Shown: positions 1-6,941 of the stretch, one piece after another
How positions within the stretch are numbered: position 1 is the stretch's first letter
Layout of the letters: each line of letters starts with the position of its first letter
DNA from: Acetobacteraceae bacterium
GTDB lineage: Bacteria; Pseudomonadota; Alphaproteobacteria; Acetobacterales; Acetobacteraceae
Direction of reading: 5' to 3'
Assembly: GCA_003133265.1 (NCBI GenBank)
Contig: PKWQ01000178.1
Location: forward strand, 1 to 23,105
DNA length: 23,105 nucleotides
The notes under the pieces: model-generated
Told to the model about the DNA's origin: nothing
Seen by the model: only the letters and a program-made list of their open reading frames with translations
Databases searched by the model: none
Translations under genes and position numbers: made by a program

Positions 1-69
1 TAGCTCAGTTGGTAGAGCATGCGACTGAAAATCGCAGTGTCGGTGGTTCGAATCCGCCCCTGGGCACCA
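1..69 (+). tRNA. tRNA-Phe (GAA), 5' end cut off by the window
   Basis: The D-arm (GCTCAGTTGGTAGAGC) is followed by an anticodon stem TGCGA/TCGCA closing the loop CTGAAAA, which gives anticodon GAA (Phe). The T-arm is GGTGG-TTCGAAT-CCGCC. The 3' acceptor strand CCTGGGC ends in A and a genomically encoded CCA at 67-69. The matching 5' acceptor strand (expected GCCCAGG) lies before the window, so about 7 nt are missing. A toxin-antitoxin pair follows at once, and tRNA 3' ends are common integration sites. I saw no second copy of the T-arm/acceptor segment in the window that would mark the other end of an element. Confidence 0.95.
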
Positions 70-107
70 TTTTGAATTTGCCGCGTTATTCGGCGAGCGT
101 CGTCAGC

Positions 108-482
108 TCAGGCCGCTCGCTGGTCAGCGCCGTTGCCGATGAGGGCTTCCAGCGGGATCATCCACTCCTTGTGAATGGCCCGGATCATCTCAACCGTCAG
201 CGGTCGATGCCGGTTGAGGACTTCCGATGCGCGGCTGGAGCTGCCAATCACGCTGGCGAGTTCCTTCTGCTTGAGGCCGTTCTGCTCCATGTGGAATCTG
301 ATCGCATCAACGGGATCGGGCGGCAGGATCGGCCAGCGGCCATCCTCGTAAGCCGAGACGAGAATAGAGAGCACCTCGATTTCGTCGTGCTCGGGCGTGC
401 CGGGCAGGGCATCCCAAAGCACCTCGATGCGAGCCAGCGCCGCCTCGTGGTCGGCATCGGTGTGGATGGGGTGGATGGTCAT
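108..482 (-). CDS. higA: HigA-family antitoxin / HTH repressor
   Basis: A 124-residue protein whose C-terminal half is a Cro/CI-type helix-turn-helix (QKELASVIGSSSRASEVLNR, followed by LTVEMIRAIHKEW), as in HigA antitoxins. The N-terminal half, with the conserved segment around PGTPEHDEIEVL, is the toxin-binding region in this family. It should neutralise HigB and repress its own operon. Two adjacent ATGs exist (485 and 482). The strong AGGAGG overlapping the higB stop is 2 nt from the first and 5 nt from the second, so I prefer 482. It lies 9 bp after higB in the toxin-first order typical of higBA. The likely operators are the palindromes at 811-851. Function in the cell is inferred from family. 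Confidence 0.85.
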   Translation of the reverse strand: MTIHPIHTDADHEAALARIEVLWDALPGTPEHDEIEVLSILVSAYEDGRWPILPPDPVDAIRFHMEQNGLKQKELASVIGSSSRASEVLNRHRPLTVEMIRAIHKEWMIPLEALIGNGADQRAA

Positions 483-491
483 CATTGCCTC

Positions 492-794
492 CTAAAACTC
501 TGAAACCGTTGCGGCATCCACGCGGTCGTATTGCGCGTGCGTCCCGATGAACTTGATGAACGCGACCCGAGCCGAGAACTTGAACGCCACGATCAGGCGG
601 TAATTCCCGCCGCAGATATCGAACACGCATCGCTCGGCCGTGACCGGGCTGGCCTTCGAGTAAGTGCGAACCACGGCATTCATGCTGGTCCAGTCCGTCG
701 TCTTTGCCGATACCAGCCACGCCCGCAAAGGTTGCTCGGTTTCCGGGTGGCGGCGCCAGAAGACTTCGAGGTTCTTGCGAGCGATCACGTTCAT
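492..794 (-). CDS. higB: HigB-family toxin (mRNA interferase)
   Basis: A 100-residue basic protein with the HigB_toxin pattern. It begins MNVIARKNLEVFWRRHPETE, has a central K-rich segment, then CVFDICGGNYRLIVAFKF and a C-terminal FIKFIGTHAQYDRVD. The NYRLI and THxxYD elements are diagnostic of the RelE/HigB-like fold that cleaves mRNA at the ribosome. Full length for the family. It is first in the operon, the usual higBA order, and the antitoxin gene starts just after its TAG stop. No clear Shine-Dalgarno precedes the ATG at 794 (only a weak TAGG), which may keep toxin yield low. The gene looks intact. Confidence 0.87.
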   Translation of the reverse strand: MNVIARKNLEVFWRRHPETEQPLRAWLVSAKTTDWTSMNAVVRTYSKASPVTAERCVFDICGGNYRLIVAFKFSARVAFIKFIGTHAQYDRVDAATVSEF

Positions 795-810
795 GCAAGG
801 AACCTAAAAT

Positions 811-851
811 TTCCCAAATTGGGAAGCAAGGGAATATTCCCAAATTGGGAA
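811..851 (-). promoter_or_regulatory. higBA operator: two perfect 15-bp palindromes
   Basis: The palindrome TTCCCAAATTGGGAA occurs twice, at 811-825 and 837-851, with centres 26 bp apart (about 2.5 helical turns). Between them a further palindrome GGGAATATTCCC (830-841) overlaps the second copy. The block ends 17 bp before the higB start, so it covers the expected promoter. A possible minus-strand promoter is TTGCTT, 17 bp, TAGGTT within this block. Autorepression by HigA or the HigBA complex is the expected use; this is inferred. Confidence 0.75.
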
Positions 852-920
852 ATTTGGCAGCGCGCGCGCCGACACCTGCCGGTCGGAACTGGTCGAGCGG
901 ATGATTGCCGGCGCGGCGCA

Positions 921-1610
921 CTACACCTCGATCGTCCGCCCCGGCGTTGCCACCAGCACGGCGCCGCGCTTCACCAGGGCCTTGAACGCCGCCGGCGTGC
1001 CGGTGAGCGCCGGGAAAGTACCCCAATGCATGGGCACGATGGTCTTCAGGTCCAGCAGCTCGTTGCACGCATAGGCCGCCGTCGTCGGTCCCATGGTGTA
1101 GCGATCGCCGATCGGGATCAGCCCGATATCGGGCCGATAGACCCGCTGGATCAGCGCCATGTCGCCAAACAGCCCGGTATCGCCGGTGTGGTAGACCGTT
1201 TGCCCGCCGCCGGTCACCACGAACCCGATCGGATCGCTGACGCTGGTCACGATGCCGTTCTCGAATGCCGTCGAACTGTGGAAGGCCGGCACCATCGCCA
1301 CCGTGCAGCCGCCGACCGTGACCGCGCCGCCGGTGTTCATCGGCTCGAACTTCTTCAGTCCGGTCCGCCCGAGCAGCCCGCAGATTTCGGGCTGCGCCAT
1401 CACCGTCGCGTCGTATTGCTTCGCCAGCCGGCCGGCGTCGCCCATGTGATCGCCATGCAGGTGGGTGACCAGGATAAGGTCGACCTTGGCCAGGCGGTCC
1501 TCGTAGCCGGCGGGGAAGGTCGGATTGCCGGTCACGAACGGATCGATCAGCAGATCCATGCCATCGATGCCGAGATGGAACGCGGAATGTCCGAGCCAGG
1601 TAAGCTTCAT
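921..1610 (-). CDS. UPF0173-type metal-dependent hydrolase (metallo-beta-lactamase fold)
   Basis: A 229-residue protein beginning MKLTWLGHSAF, the signature opening of the UPF0173/YtkL-like branch of metallo-beta-lactamase proteins. The metal motif HLHGDH is at residues 50-55. Further ligand candidates are H111, the YHTGDTG block (H141, D144) and H195 (PMHWGTFP). The length is normal for the family and the sequence looks intact. No signal peptide is seen, so it is probably cytoplasmic. The natural substrate of this family is not firmly known. AAGGAGA precedes the ATG at 1610. It is divergent from the Acs-AsdA fusion; the FNR box at 1744 is about 135 bp from this start and better placed for the other gene. 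Confidence 0.88.
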   Translation of the reverse strand: MKLTWLGHSAFHLGIDGMDLLIDPFVTGNPTFPAGYEDRLAKVDLILVTHLHGDHMGDAGRLAKQYDATVMAQPEICGLLGRTGLKKFEPMNTGGAVTVGGCTVAMVPAFHSSTAFENGIVTSVSDPIGFVVTGGGQTVYHTGDTGLFGDMALIQRVYRPDIGLIPIGDRYTMGPTTAAYACNELLDLKTIVPMHWGTFPALTGTPAAFKALVKRGAVLVATPGRTIEV

Positions 1611-1743
1611 CGGTGCTGTCTCCTTGTTACAAGTTGGCCGACCCAGGCTGCCGCGAATGCAGACTGGTTGCGTCGGGAACGGATATTACCGCATGCGCGT
1701 CGTGTGCGCGACCCGTCGGCCCAAGCCCGGTGCATCCGCGGCA

Positions 1744-1757
1744 TTGATCCTGGTCAA
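1744..1757 (+). promoter_or_regulatory. FNR/FixK-type box upstream of the Acs-AsdA fusion
   Basis: TTGAT-CCTG-GTCAA matches the FNR/FixK/Anr consensus TTGAT-N4-ATCAA with one transition, and symmetry extends to CATTGA...TCAATG (1742-1759). If used as a class II site (centre at -41.5), transcription starts near 1792. A weak -10 (TAGCGT, 1780-1785) fits, and a 31-nt leader runs to the GTG at 1823. The rest of the 1611-1822 intergenic region shows nothing else clear. Confidence 0.75.
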
Positions 1758-1822
1758 TGCGCCCCGGGATCGCCCGCCCTAGCGTGTCTTGGCTTAGGAC
1801 GGGCGCGGAAAGGAGACGGATC

Positions 1823-3955
1823 GTGTCCGAGCCGGCCGGTCGTCCCCTTCTCGCTGACCTCTATGCGCGGATCGTCAAATCCCGCGAGGCACTGGGCGTG
1901 CCGCCCAACCTGTCCGACTACGAGCGGGTCCGCGACCAATTCACCTGGGACGCGGCGCGCGCCCTGTTGGATGGCCTGCCTGGCGATGGCGGGTTGAATA
2001 TCGCGCACGAAGCCGTCGACCGCCACGCCAACGGACCGCGCGCGGACCGTCAGGCGCTGCGCTGGATCGGATGGAACGGCGATCAGCGCATCTTCACCTA
2101 CCGCGACCTGAAAAGTGCGACCAACCGGTTCGCCAATGCGCTCCGCAGCCTCGGCGTGCGCGAAGGCGACAGCGTGTTCGTGCTGGCCGGTCGAATCGCG
2201 GAACTCTACATCGCGGTGCTCGGCGGGCTGAAGGCGAAATGTCTCGTCTCGCCGCTGTTCTCCGCGTTCGGGCCGGAGCCCTTAGCGACCAGACTGACGA
2301 TCGGCGAAGGCCGCGTTCTGGTGACGACCGAGCCGCTGTATCGCCGCAAGGTGGCGGCGATCCGTGCCCAACTGCCGAAGCTTGAGCGCGTCATCCTGGT
2401 GCCTGAAGGCGACGCCGCCAGCGCGGTTGCGGATACGCTTGACTGGAACAGGCTGGTTGACCCGCAAAGCGCCGATTTCGTCATCCCGCCGACCGACCCC
2501 GAGGATCGCGCCCTGCTGCATTTCACCAGCGGCACGACCGGCCGGCCGAAGGGTGCCATTCATGTGCATGCAGCCGTGGTAACGCATCACGTCACCGGCC
2601 TCTATGCGCTCGACCTGCAGGCCGCGGAAGCGATGCGCCGGCTCGCGCGCTACGCGGTGGAGAAATTCGCATTCGATCCCGACGGGTTCGTGCATGAACT
2701 GGTCGATGCCATCATCGGCGACAACTACCCAGTGCCCGACCGGATGTTGTTTCATGCCGAGAAGATCGTGCATGAATACGTGGCACAGGCGATGTGCGGC
2801 ATGCCACGGCCCGCGGGCCGGTTCGACCTGTTCGCGGTCGAGGATGGCACGGCCGCCATGTGCTATATCTTCCGCTCGCTGAAGACCAACCGCTTGCTGC
2901 TTCCCGGCGATCGCATCGCGCTCGGCACGCCGATCTTCACGCCCTACCTGGAGATACCGGAACTCGAGGATTACGAGCTGGAGCCGGTCTATGTGCAGGC
3001 GCCGCAGGAGAACGGTTTCCAGTTCACCGATGCCGAACTGGCCAAGCTCGAAGATCCCAGGATCAAGGCATTCTTCCTGGTCAACCCGGGCAATCCGACA
3101 TCCGTTGCGATCAGTCCCGAGGTACGGCGCAAGATCGCCGCGTTGGTGCGGATCAGGCGGCCGGATCTGATGCTGTTCACCGATGACGTCTATGCCACCT
3201 TCGTCGACGGCTTCCGTTCGCTGCTCGGCGAACTGCCGCACAACACGATCGGCGTCTACTCGTATTCGAAGTATTTCGGCTGCACCGGCTGGCGGCTCGG
3301 GGTCATCGCCATTCACCAGGACAATGTCTTCGACCGGCAGATCGCCGCACTGCCCGAACCGGAGCGCCAGGCGCTCGATCGGCGCTATGGCACGCTGGCG
3401 CTGGAGCCGCGCAAGATCAAATTCATCGATCGTCTGGTGGCCGACAGCCGCGACGTGGCGTTGAACCACACCGCCGGGCTATCACCGCCGCAGCAGGCCA
3501 TGATGACCCCGTTTTCTCTGGTTGAACTGGCCGACCAGGAACAGGCCTACCGAGGGGCGTGCATCGCGATCCTGCGGCGGCGCGTCAGGGCGCTGCTGGA
3601 TGGCCTGGGTCTGGAAACGAAACCCGGCCCGCTGTTCGACAACTACTATGGCCTGATCGATCTGGAATTCTGGCTGCGCCAGCACCTGGGCGAGGCGGTG
3701 GTACAGTTCGTCAAACAGAACATCCATCCGCTCGACATCGTGTTTCGTCTGGCGCGCGATCACGGCATCGTGCTGCTCAACGGTGGCGGTTTCCACGCGC
3801 CCGACTGGTCGGTGCGGGTGTCGTTCGCGAACCTGGACGACGCGGTCTACGCCGATATCGGCCGCGCGGTGCGGGCGATCGCGCGGGACTATATGCGGGC
3901 GTATCGCGCTGCACAGCAGGCCGGCGGCGCACCGCCGGTGCCGAAGGACATTTAG
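1823..3955 (+). CDS. Chimeric protein: N-terminal half of acetyl-CoA synthetase fused to aspartate 4-decarboxylase
   Basis: One open frame of 710 codons. Residues 1-266 look like the first half of an acyl/acetyl-CoA synthetase: ITYRDL-like entry, LAGRIAELYIAVLGGLKAK, and the AMP-binding loop TSGTTGRPKG (235-244), ending at VTGLYALDLQ. From about 267 the protein switches to the PLP enzyme aspartate 4-decarboxylase/transaminase (Asp to Ala plus CO2): HELVDAIIGDNYPVPDRML, VEDGTAAMCYIF, TDDVYATF, and the PLP-lysine block SYSKYFGCTGWRLG (K483, R491). The ligase lacks everything after its P-loop region. The decarboxylase lacks roughly its first 90-110 residues, judged from a usual length near 530-540. 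The start is GTG at 1823 with AAAGGAGA (1809-1816) 6 nt before it; the longer ATG at 1757 falls inside the FNR box. Whether either half is active is unknown. Confidence 0.85.
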   Translation: MSEPAGRPLLADLYARIVKSREALGVPPNLSDYERVRDQFTWDAARALLDGLPGDGGLNIAHEAVDRHANGPRADRQALRWIGWNGDQRIFTYRDLKSATNRFANALRSLGVREGDSVFVLAGRIAELYIAVLGGLKAKCLVSPLFSAFGPEPLATRLTIGEGRVLVTTEPLYRRKVAAIRAQLPKLERVILVPEGDAASAVADTLDWNRLVDPQSADFVIPPTDPEDRALLHFTSGTTGRPKGAIHVHAAVVTHHVTGLYALDLQAAEAMRRLARYAVEKFAFDPDGFVHELVDAIIGDNYPVPDRMLFHAEKIVHEYVAQAMCGMPRPAGRFDLFAVEDGTAAMCYIFRSLKTNRLLLPGDRIALGTPIFTPYLEIPELEDYELEPVYVQAPQENGFQFTDAELAKLEDPRIKAFFLVNPGNPTSVAISPEVRRKIAALVRIRRPDLMLFTDDVYATFVDGFRSLLGELPHNTIGVYSYSKYFGCTGWRLGVIAIHQDNVFDRQIAALPEPERQALDRRYGTLALEPRKIKFIDRLVADSRDVALNHTAGLSPPQQAMMTPFSLVELADQEQAYRGACIAILRRRVRALLDGLGLETKPGPLFDNYYGLIDLEFWLRQHLGEAVVQFVKQNIHPLDIVFRLARDHGIVLLNGGGFHAPDWSVRVSFANLDDAVYADIGRAVRAIARDYMRAYRAAQQAGGAPPVPKDI

Positions 3956-3972
3956 CCGAAGGAGGCAATGCG

Positions 3973-4695
3973 ATGACCGACGACCGGGACGTGCTCGATA
4001 CGGTGCGCAGCGCGCTGCACAGCAAGCCGCGCATCCATGCCACCGATGGACCGATCCATCTTGCCTTCGCCAACGGTGAACTGACGATGGAAGGTGAGGT
4101 CGATCACATCGCCGGCAAGAAGCTGGGTCTGGAGGCCGCCGCCCGGGTGCCGGGCGTGAGCCGGATCATCGACCGCCTGCGCGTACGGCCTGCGGCCGTC
4201 ATGGGCGATGGTGAGATCCGCGACAAAGTGCGCGATGCGCTCTTGGAGGAAAGCTCGCTCGCATCATGCACCATCCGCGTGTGGGTGAAGGGGCAGATCG
4301 AGCCCGCGCGAGAGCTGGCGGATGCGACGGACGCGATCGATGTCCGGGTGGAGGGCGGCGTCGTGACGTTGGATGGCGATGTGAGCGGCCCCGGACAGAA
4401 GCGCATGGCCGGCGTGCTGGCCTGGTGGGTGCCGGGCAGCCGCGACGTGATCAACGGCATCGGCGTCACACCGCCGGAACAAGACAGCGAAGCGGCGGTC
4501 ACCGACGCGGTGCTTCAGGTGCTGGAAAAAGACCCCTTCATCAACGCCGAGAGCATTCAGGTGCGCACGCGACGCGCGGTGGTCACGCTGGACGGCACGG
4601 TCCCGCGCGAAGCCGAACGCAAGCTTGCCGAAGACGATGCCTGGTACGTCTTCGGCGTCGACACCGTGATCAACCGGCTGACTGTTCGGACATAG
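3973..4695 (+). CDS. Triple BON-domain protein
   Basis: A 240-residue protein with three BON repeats, roughly residues 6-73, 76-168 (with an insertion) and 170-240. Each carries the BON pattern of a glycine-bearing strand pair (GELTMEGEVD, GGVVTLDGDVS, RAVVTLDGTVP) followed by a helix and a final V..VINRL-type strand. BON domains are small putative phospholipid- or protein-binding modules known from OsmY. Unlike OsmY no signal peptide is present, so a cytoplasmic location is likely. AAGGAGG (3959-3965) lies 7 nt before the ATG at 3973. The gene begins 17 bp after the Acs-AsdA stop and is probably cotranscribed from the FNR box at 1744. Biochemical role unknown. Confidence 0.88.
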   Translation: MTDDRDVLDTVRSALHSKPRIHATDGPIHLAFANGELTMEGEVDHIAGKKLGLEAAARVPGVSRIIDRLRVRPAAVMGDGEIRDKVRDALLEESSLASCTIRVWVKGQIEPARELADATDAIDVRVEGGVVTLDGDVSGPGQKRMAGVLAWWVPGSRDVINGIGVTPPEQDSEAAVTDAVLQVLEKDPFINAESIQVRTRRAVVTLDGTVPREAERKLAEDDAWYVFGVDTVINRLTVRT

Positions 4696-4729
4696 GGCCT
4701 CGGCGCTTCATCCCCAGCGCCGGTAGCCC
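4695..4729. terminator. GC-rich hairpin between convergent genes, possible bidirectional terminator
   Basis: GGGC (4695-4698) pairs with GCCC (4726-4729), and CGGCGCT (4701-4707) pairs perfectly with AGCGCCG (4716-4722) around an 8-nt loop. It begins at the last base of the BON gene stop codon and covers the last codons of the convergent dehydrogenase gene. There is no T-tract on either side, so intrinsic termination is uncertain. Confidence 0.4.
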
Positions 4730-5814
4730 GCCGCTTGCTTGAGCCGCTGCTCCGCCAACGCGATGGCGGCGGCGCGCGGCGTGCTGTGTGCGCTGGCCGC
4801 CTGCCCGAGCATCTGGCGCGTGTTGCGTCCGACCTTCTCCGCGATCGCGGCGAACGCCGCCGCCTCCGTGCCGCCATGATACTCGACCGCGGCGCAGATC
4901 ACGCCGCCGGCATTGGCGATAAAGTCGGGCAGAACCAGGATGCCACGCGCATGCAGCATCGCCTCCGCCGCCTCGGTCGCCGGGATGTTGGCGCCTTGCG
5001 CGACCAGCTTGGTCTGCAAGCGTGCGACGTTGTCGGCCCGCAGCACGTCCGGCCGTGCACTGGGAATCCAGATGTCGCATGGCACGTCGATAATCGCGTC
5101 CCGGTCCCGCTTCTCACCGGCGGGATAGTCGGCGAGCGCACCACCGGCCAGCTTGTGCCGCAAGAGGTCCGCGACATCGAGGCCCTTGGGGTCATATAGC
5201 GTCGCGCTGCTGTCCGCGGCACCCACCAGCACGGCCCCTTTCGCCGCTAGGAATCGCGCCGCATGACGCCCCACCGCGCCGAAACCCTGCACAGCGACCC
5301 GCGCACCTTGCAGCGCCAATCCACAATACGGCTGCGCGGCCTCGATCGCGACGGCGAGGCCGAAGCCGGTGGCGCCGATCTCGTCGAGCGGGATGCCGCC
5401 AAGCACGGGCGGCAGGCCAGCCGCGCGGCCGGTCTCATCGCACACCCAGGCCATGCAGCGCTCGTCTGTGCCCATGTCGGGGCCGGGGATGTAATCGACC
5501 AGATCGCGGATCGCACAGGCAAAGGCGCGGATCAGGCGCTCCTTCTCCGCGATCGGCATGCGCGGATCGGCGAAGATCACCGATTTGCCGCCACCATGCG
5601 GCAACCCGGCGGCGGCGTTCTTCAGCGTCATCGCGCGCGCCAGGCGAACGCATTCCTCGACGCTGACATCCGGCGCCATGCGTACGCCACCCATCGCCGG
5701 ACCGCAGGCAAGATTGTCGATCACCACGATCGCCTTCAGGTCGGCGTTTGGCACGTGGATATGCACGATCTTTGCCGGACCAAGCGAATCGGCGAAGCGG
5801 AAGATGTTTTCCAT
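4708..5814 (-). CDS. Glu/Leu/Phe/Val dehydrogenase family (amino-acid dehydrogenase)
   Basis: A 368-residue NAD(P)-dependent oxidative deaminase (amino acid to 2-oxo acid plus ammonia). The substrate-binding lysine is K65 (MTLKNAAAGL), the catalytic lysine K77 in GLPHGGGKSVIFADP, and the catalytic aspartate D113 in GPDMGTDE. The C-terminal Rossmann domain has GFGAVG at 177-182. The length and the GGGK motif are closer to leucine/phenylalanine dehydrogenases than to the longer glutamate dehydrogenases, but PDMGTDE is glutamate-dehydrogenase-like, so substrate cannot be fixed. It is last in the operon after E1-alpha, E1-beta and E2, so its 2-oxo-acid product could feed that complex; this favours a branched-chain substrate as inference. 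AGGGG lies 7 nt before the ATG. Confidence 0.87.
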   Translation of the reverse strand: MENIFRFADSLGPAKIVHIHVPNADLKAIVVIDNLACGPAMGGVRMAPDVSVEECVRLARAMTLKNAAAGLPHGGGKSVIFADPRMPIAEKERLIRAFACAIRDLVDYIPGPDMGTDERCMAWVCDETGRAAGLPPVLGGIPLDEIGATGFGLAVAIEAAQPYCGLALQGARVAVQGFGAVGRHAARFLAAKGAVLVGAADSSATLYDPKGLDVADLLRHKLAGGALADYPAGEKRDRDAIIDVPCDIWIPSARPDVLRADNVARLQTKLVAQGANIPATEAAEAMLHARGILVLPDFIANAGGVICAAVEYHGGTEAAAFAAIAEKVGRNTRQMLGQAASAHSTPRAAAIALAEQRLKQAAGYRRWG

Positions 5815-5840
5815 GATGATGCCCCTGTGTACCGCTGGCG

Positions 5841-6929
5841 TTATGGCAAGCTCTCGAGTGCCGCCTTGGCAGCGGCGAGAAAGCGTGCCGCCTCGCCACC
5901 CGAGACAGCGCGGTGATCGAACGTCAACGACAATGGCAGCATCCGCCGTGCGACGAAGCTGCCGCCAACAGCCACCGCACGCGGCCCGATGCGGCCGGCG
6001 CCCAGGATGGCCACCTGCGGCGGCACCACCACGAGTGCCGCAAACCGGCCGCCGAGCGGGCCGAAATTCGACAGGGTAATGGTTGCCCCCCGCAGTGAGT
6101 CCGGTGGGATACGACGTGTCCGCACCGCTGTCTGGAGATTTTGCAACGTCTGGTCGATGGCGGCGAGGTCGAGCCGTTCCGCGTTGTGCAGTACGGGAAC
6201 CAGCAGACCGTCTTGCGTATCGACGGCGATGCCGACATGGATTTCCGCGTTCAACCGGCGCGCCACGGCCGCGCCGTCATAGGCGGCGTTCAGCGCCGGC
6301 TCCGCCCGACAGGCGGCGGCAAGTGCCGCGACCAGCCGCGCCGTCACCGGCGTTCCCACAGGCCAGTCTTCAACATCAGCCTCATCGGTCAGGGTCGCGG
6401 GGACGACTTGGCTGCCTGCCTCGGCCATGCGAAGCGCCATCGACCGGCGGACGCCACGCAGCGGCTCGACATCAGCAGGTTTGCCTGCTGCGCGCTCCAC
6501 ATCGGCGCGGGTGATTTCACCCTGCGGGCCGCTCCCGGTCACCGCCGCGAGGTCGATGCCGAGCGAGGCCGCCAAGGCACGCACCGCCGGCATGGCATGC
6601 GGCCTTACGACAGGTTTGTGACCCGGGACCGGCGGCACTTCCACCAGCTCGCCGACCACGGTTCCGCTGTCATGCTCGACGCCGTCGGTGAATGCCACAA
6701 GCGGCGCGCCGATCGGCAGCCGCGCATGCTGTGCGGCAAGCAGCCGGGCGATGCGCCCGGCACGCGGCGAGGGAATTTCCACCACCGCCTTGTCCGTCTC
6801 CACCGAGACGAGCGGCTGATCCGCGACGACATGATCGCCCTCGGCCACATGCCAGGCGACGATCTCAGCGTCCCGCAGGCCTTCGCCGAGATCGGGCAGA
6901 ACGAATATCCGACTGGGCTCGGTTGCCAT
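5841..6929 (-). CDS. Dihydrolipoamide acyltransferase (E2) of a 2-oxoacid dehydrogenase complex
   Basis: A 362-residue E2 with one lipoyl domain (lipoyl lysine K47 in VETDKAVVEIPSP), a peripheral-subunit-binding domain around residues 112-147 (MPAVRALAASLGIDL...GPQGEITRADV), and a compact catalytic domain. It transfers the acyl group from E1 to CoA. The catalytic signature is LTFDHRAVSGGEAARFL. His339 is present, but the residue that is normally Asp in HRxxDG (Asn in some E2s) is Ser343. The spacing between the lipoyl and binding domains is short and lacks an Ala/Pro linker. It starts 12 bp after the E1-beta stop with GGGAG before the ATG. Substrate (pyruvate, branched-chain oxo acids or acetoin) is not decided by sequence. 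Confidence 0.9.
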   Translation of the reverse strand: MATEPSRIFVLPDLGEGLRDAEIVAWHVAEGDHVVADQPLVSVETDKAVVEIPSPRAGRIARLLAAQHARLPIGAPLVAFTDGVEHDSGTVVGELVEVPPVPGHKPVVRPHAMPAVRALAASLGIDLAAVTGSGPQGEITRADVERAAGKPADVEPLRGVRRSMALRMAEAGSQVVPATLTDEADVEDWPVGTPVTARLVAALAAACRAEPALNAAYDGAAVARRLNAEIHVGIAVDTQDGLLVPVLHNAERLDLAAIDQTLQNLQTAVRTRRIPPDSLRGATITLSNFGPLGGRFAALVVVPPQVAILGAGRIGPRAVAVGGSFVARRMLPLSLTFDHRAVSGGEAARFLAAAKAALESLP

Positions 6930-6941
6930 GACGCGCTCCCG

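Noticed and set aside
1757..1822. Upstream ATG at 1757 as the start of the Acs-AsdA fusion
   Set aside because: It lies inside the FNR box and upstream of the predicted transcription start, while GTG 1823 has a strong, well-spaced AAAGGAGA.
531..1997. Plus-strand open frame of 488 codons across higB, the metallo-hydrolase and the Acs start
   Set aside because: It spans three well-supported genes and their promoters in the wrong frame; the product is Arg-rich without motifs.
2282..3469. Long minus-strand open frame (395 codons) opposite the decarboxylase part of the fusion
   Set aside because: It is antisense to conserved aspartate decarboxylase motifs, and its product is an Arg/Gln/His-rich mixture with no recognisable domain, as expected of GC-rich shadow frames.
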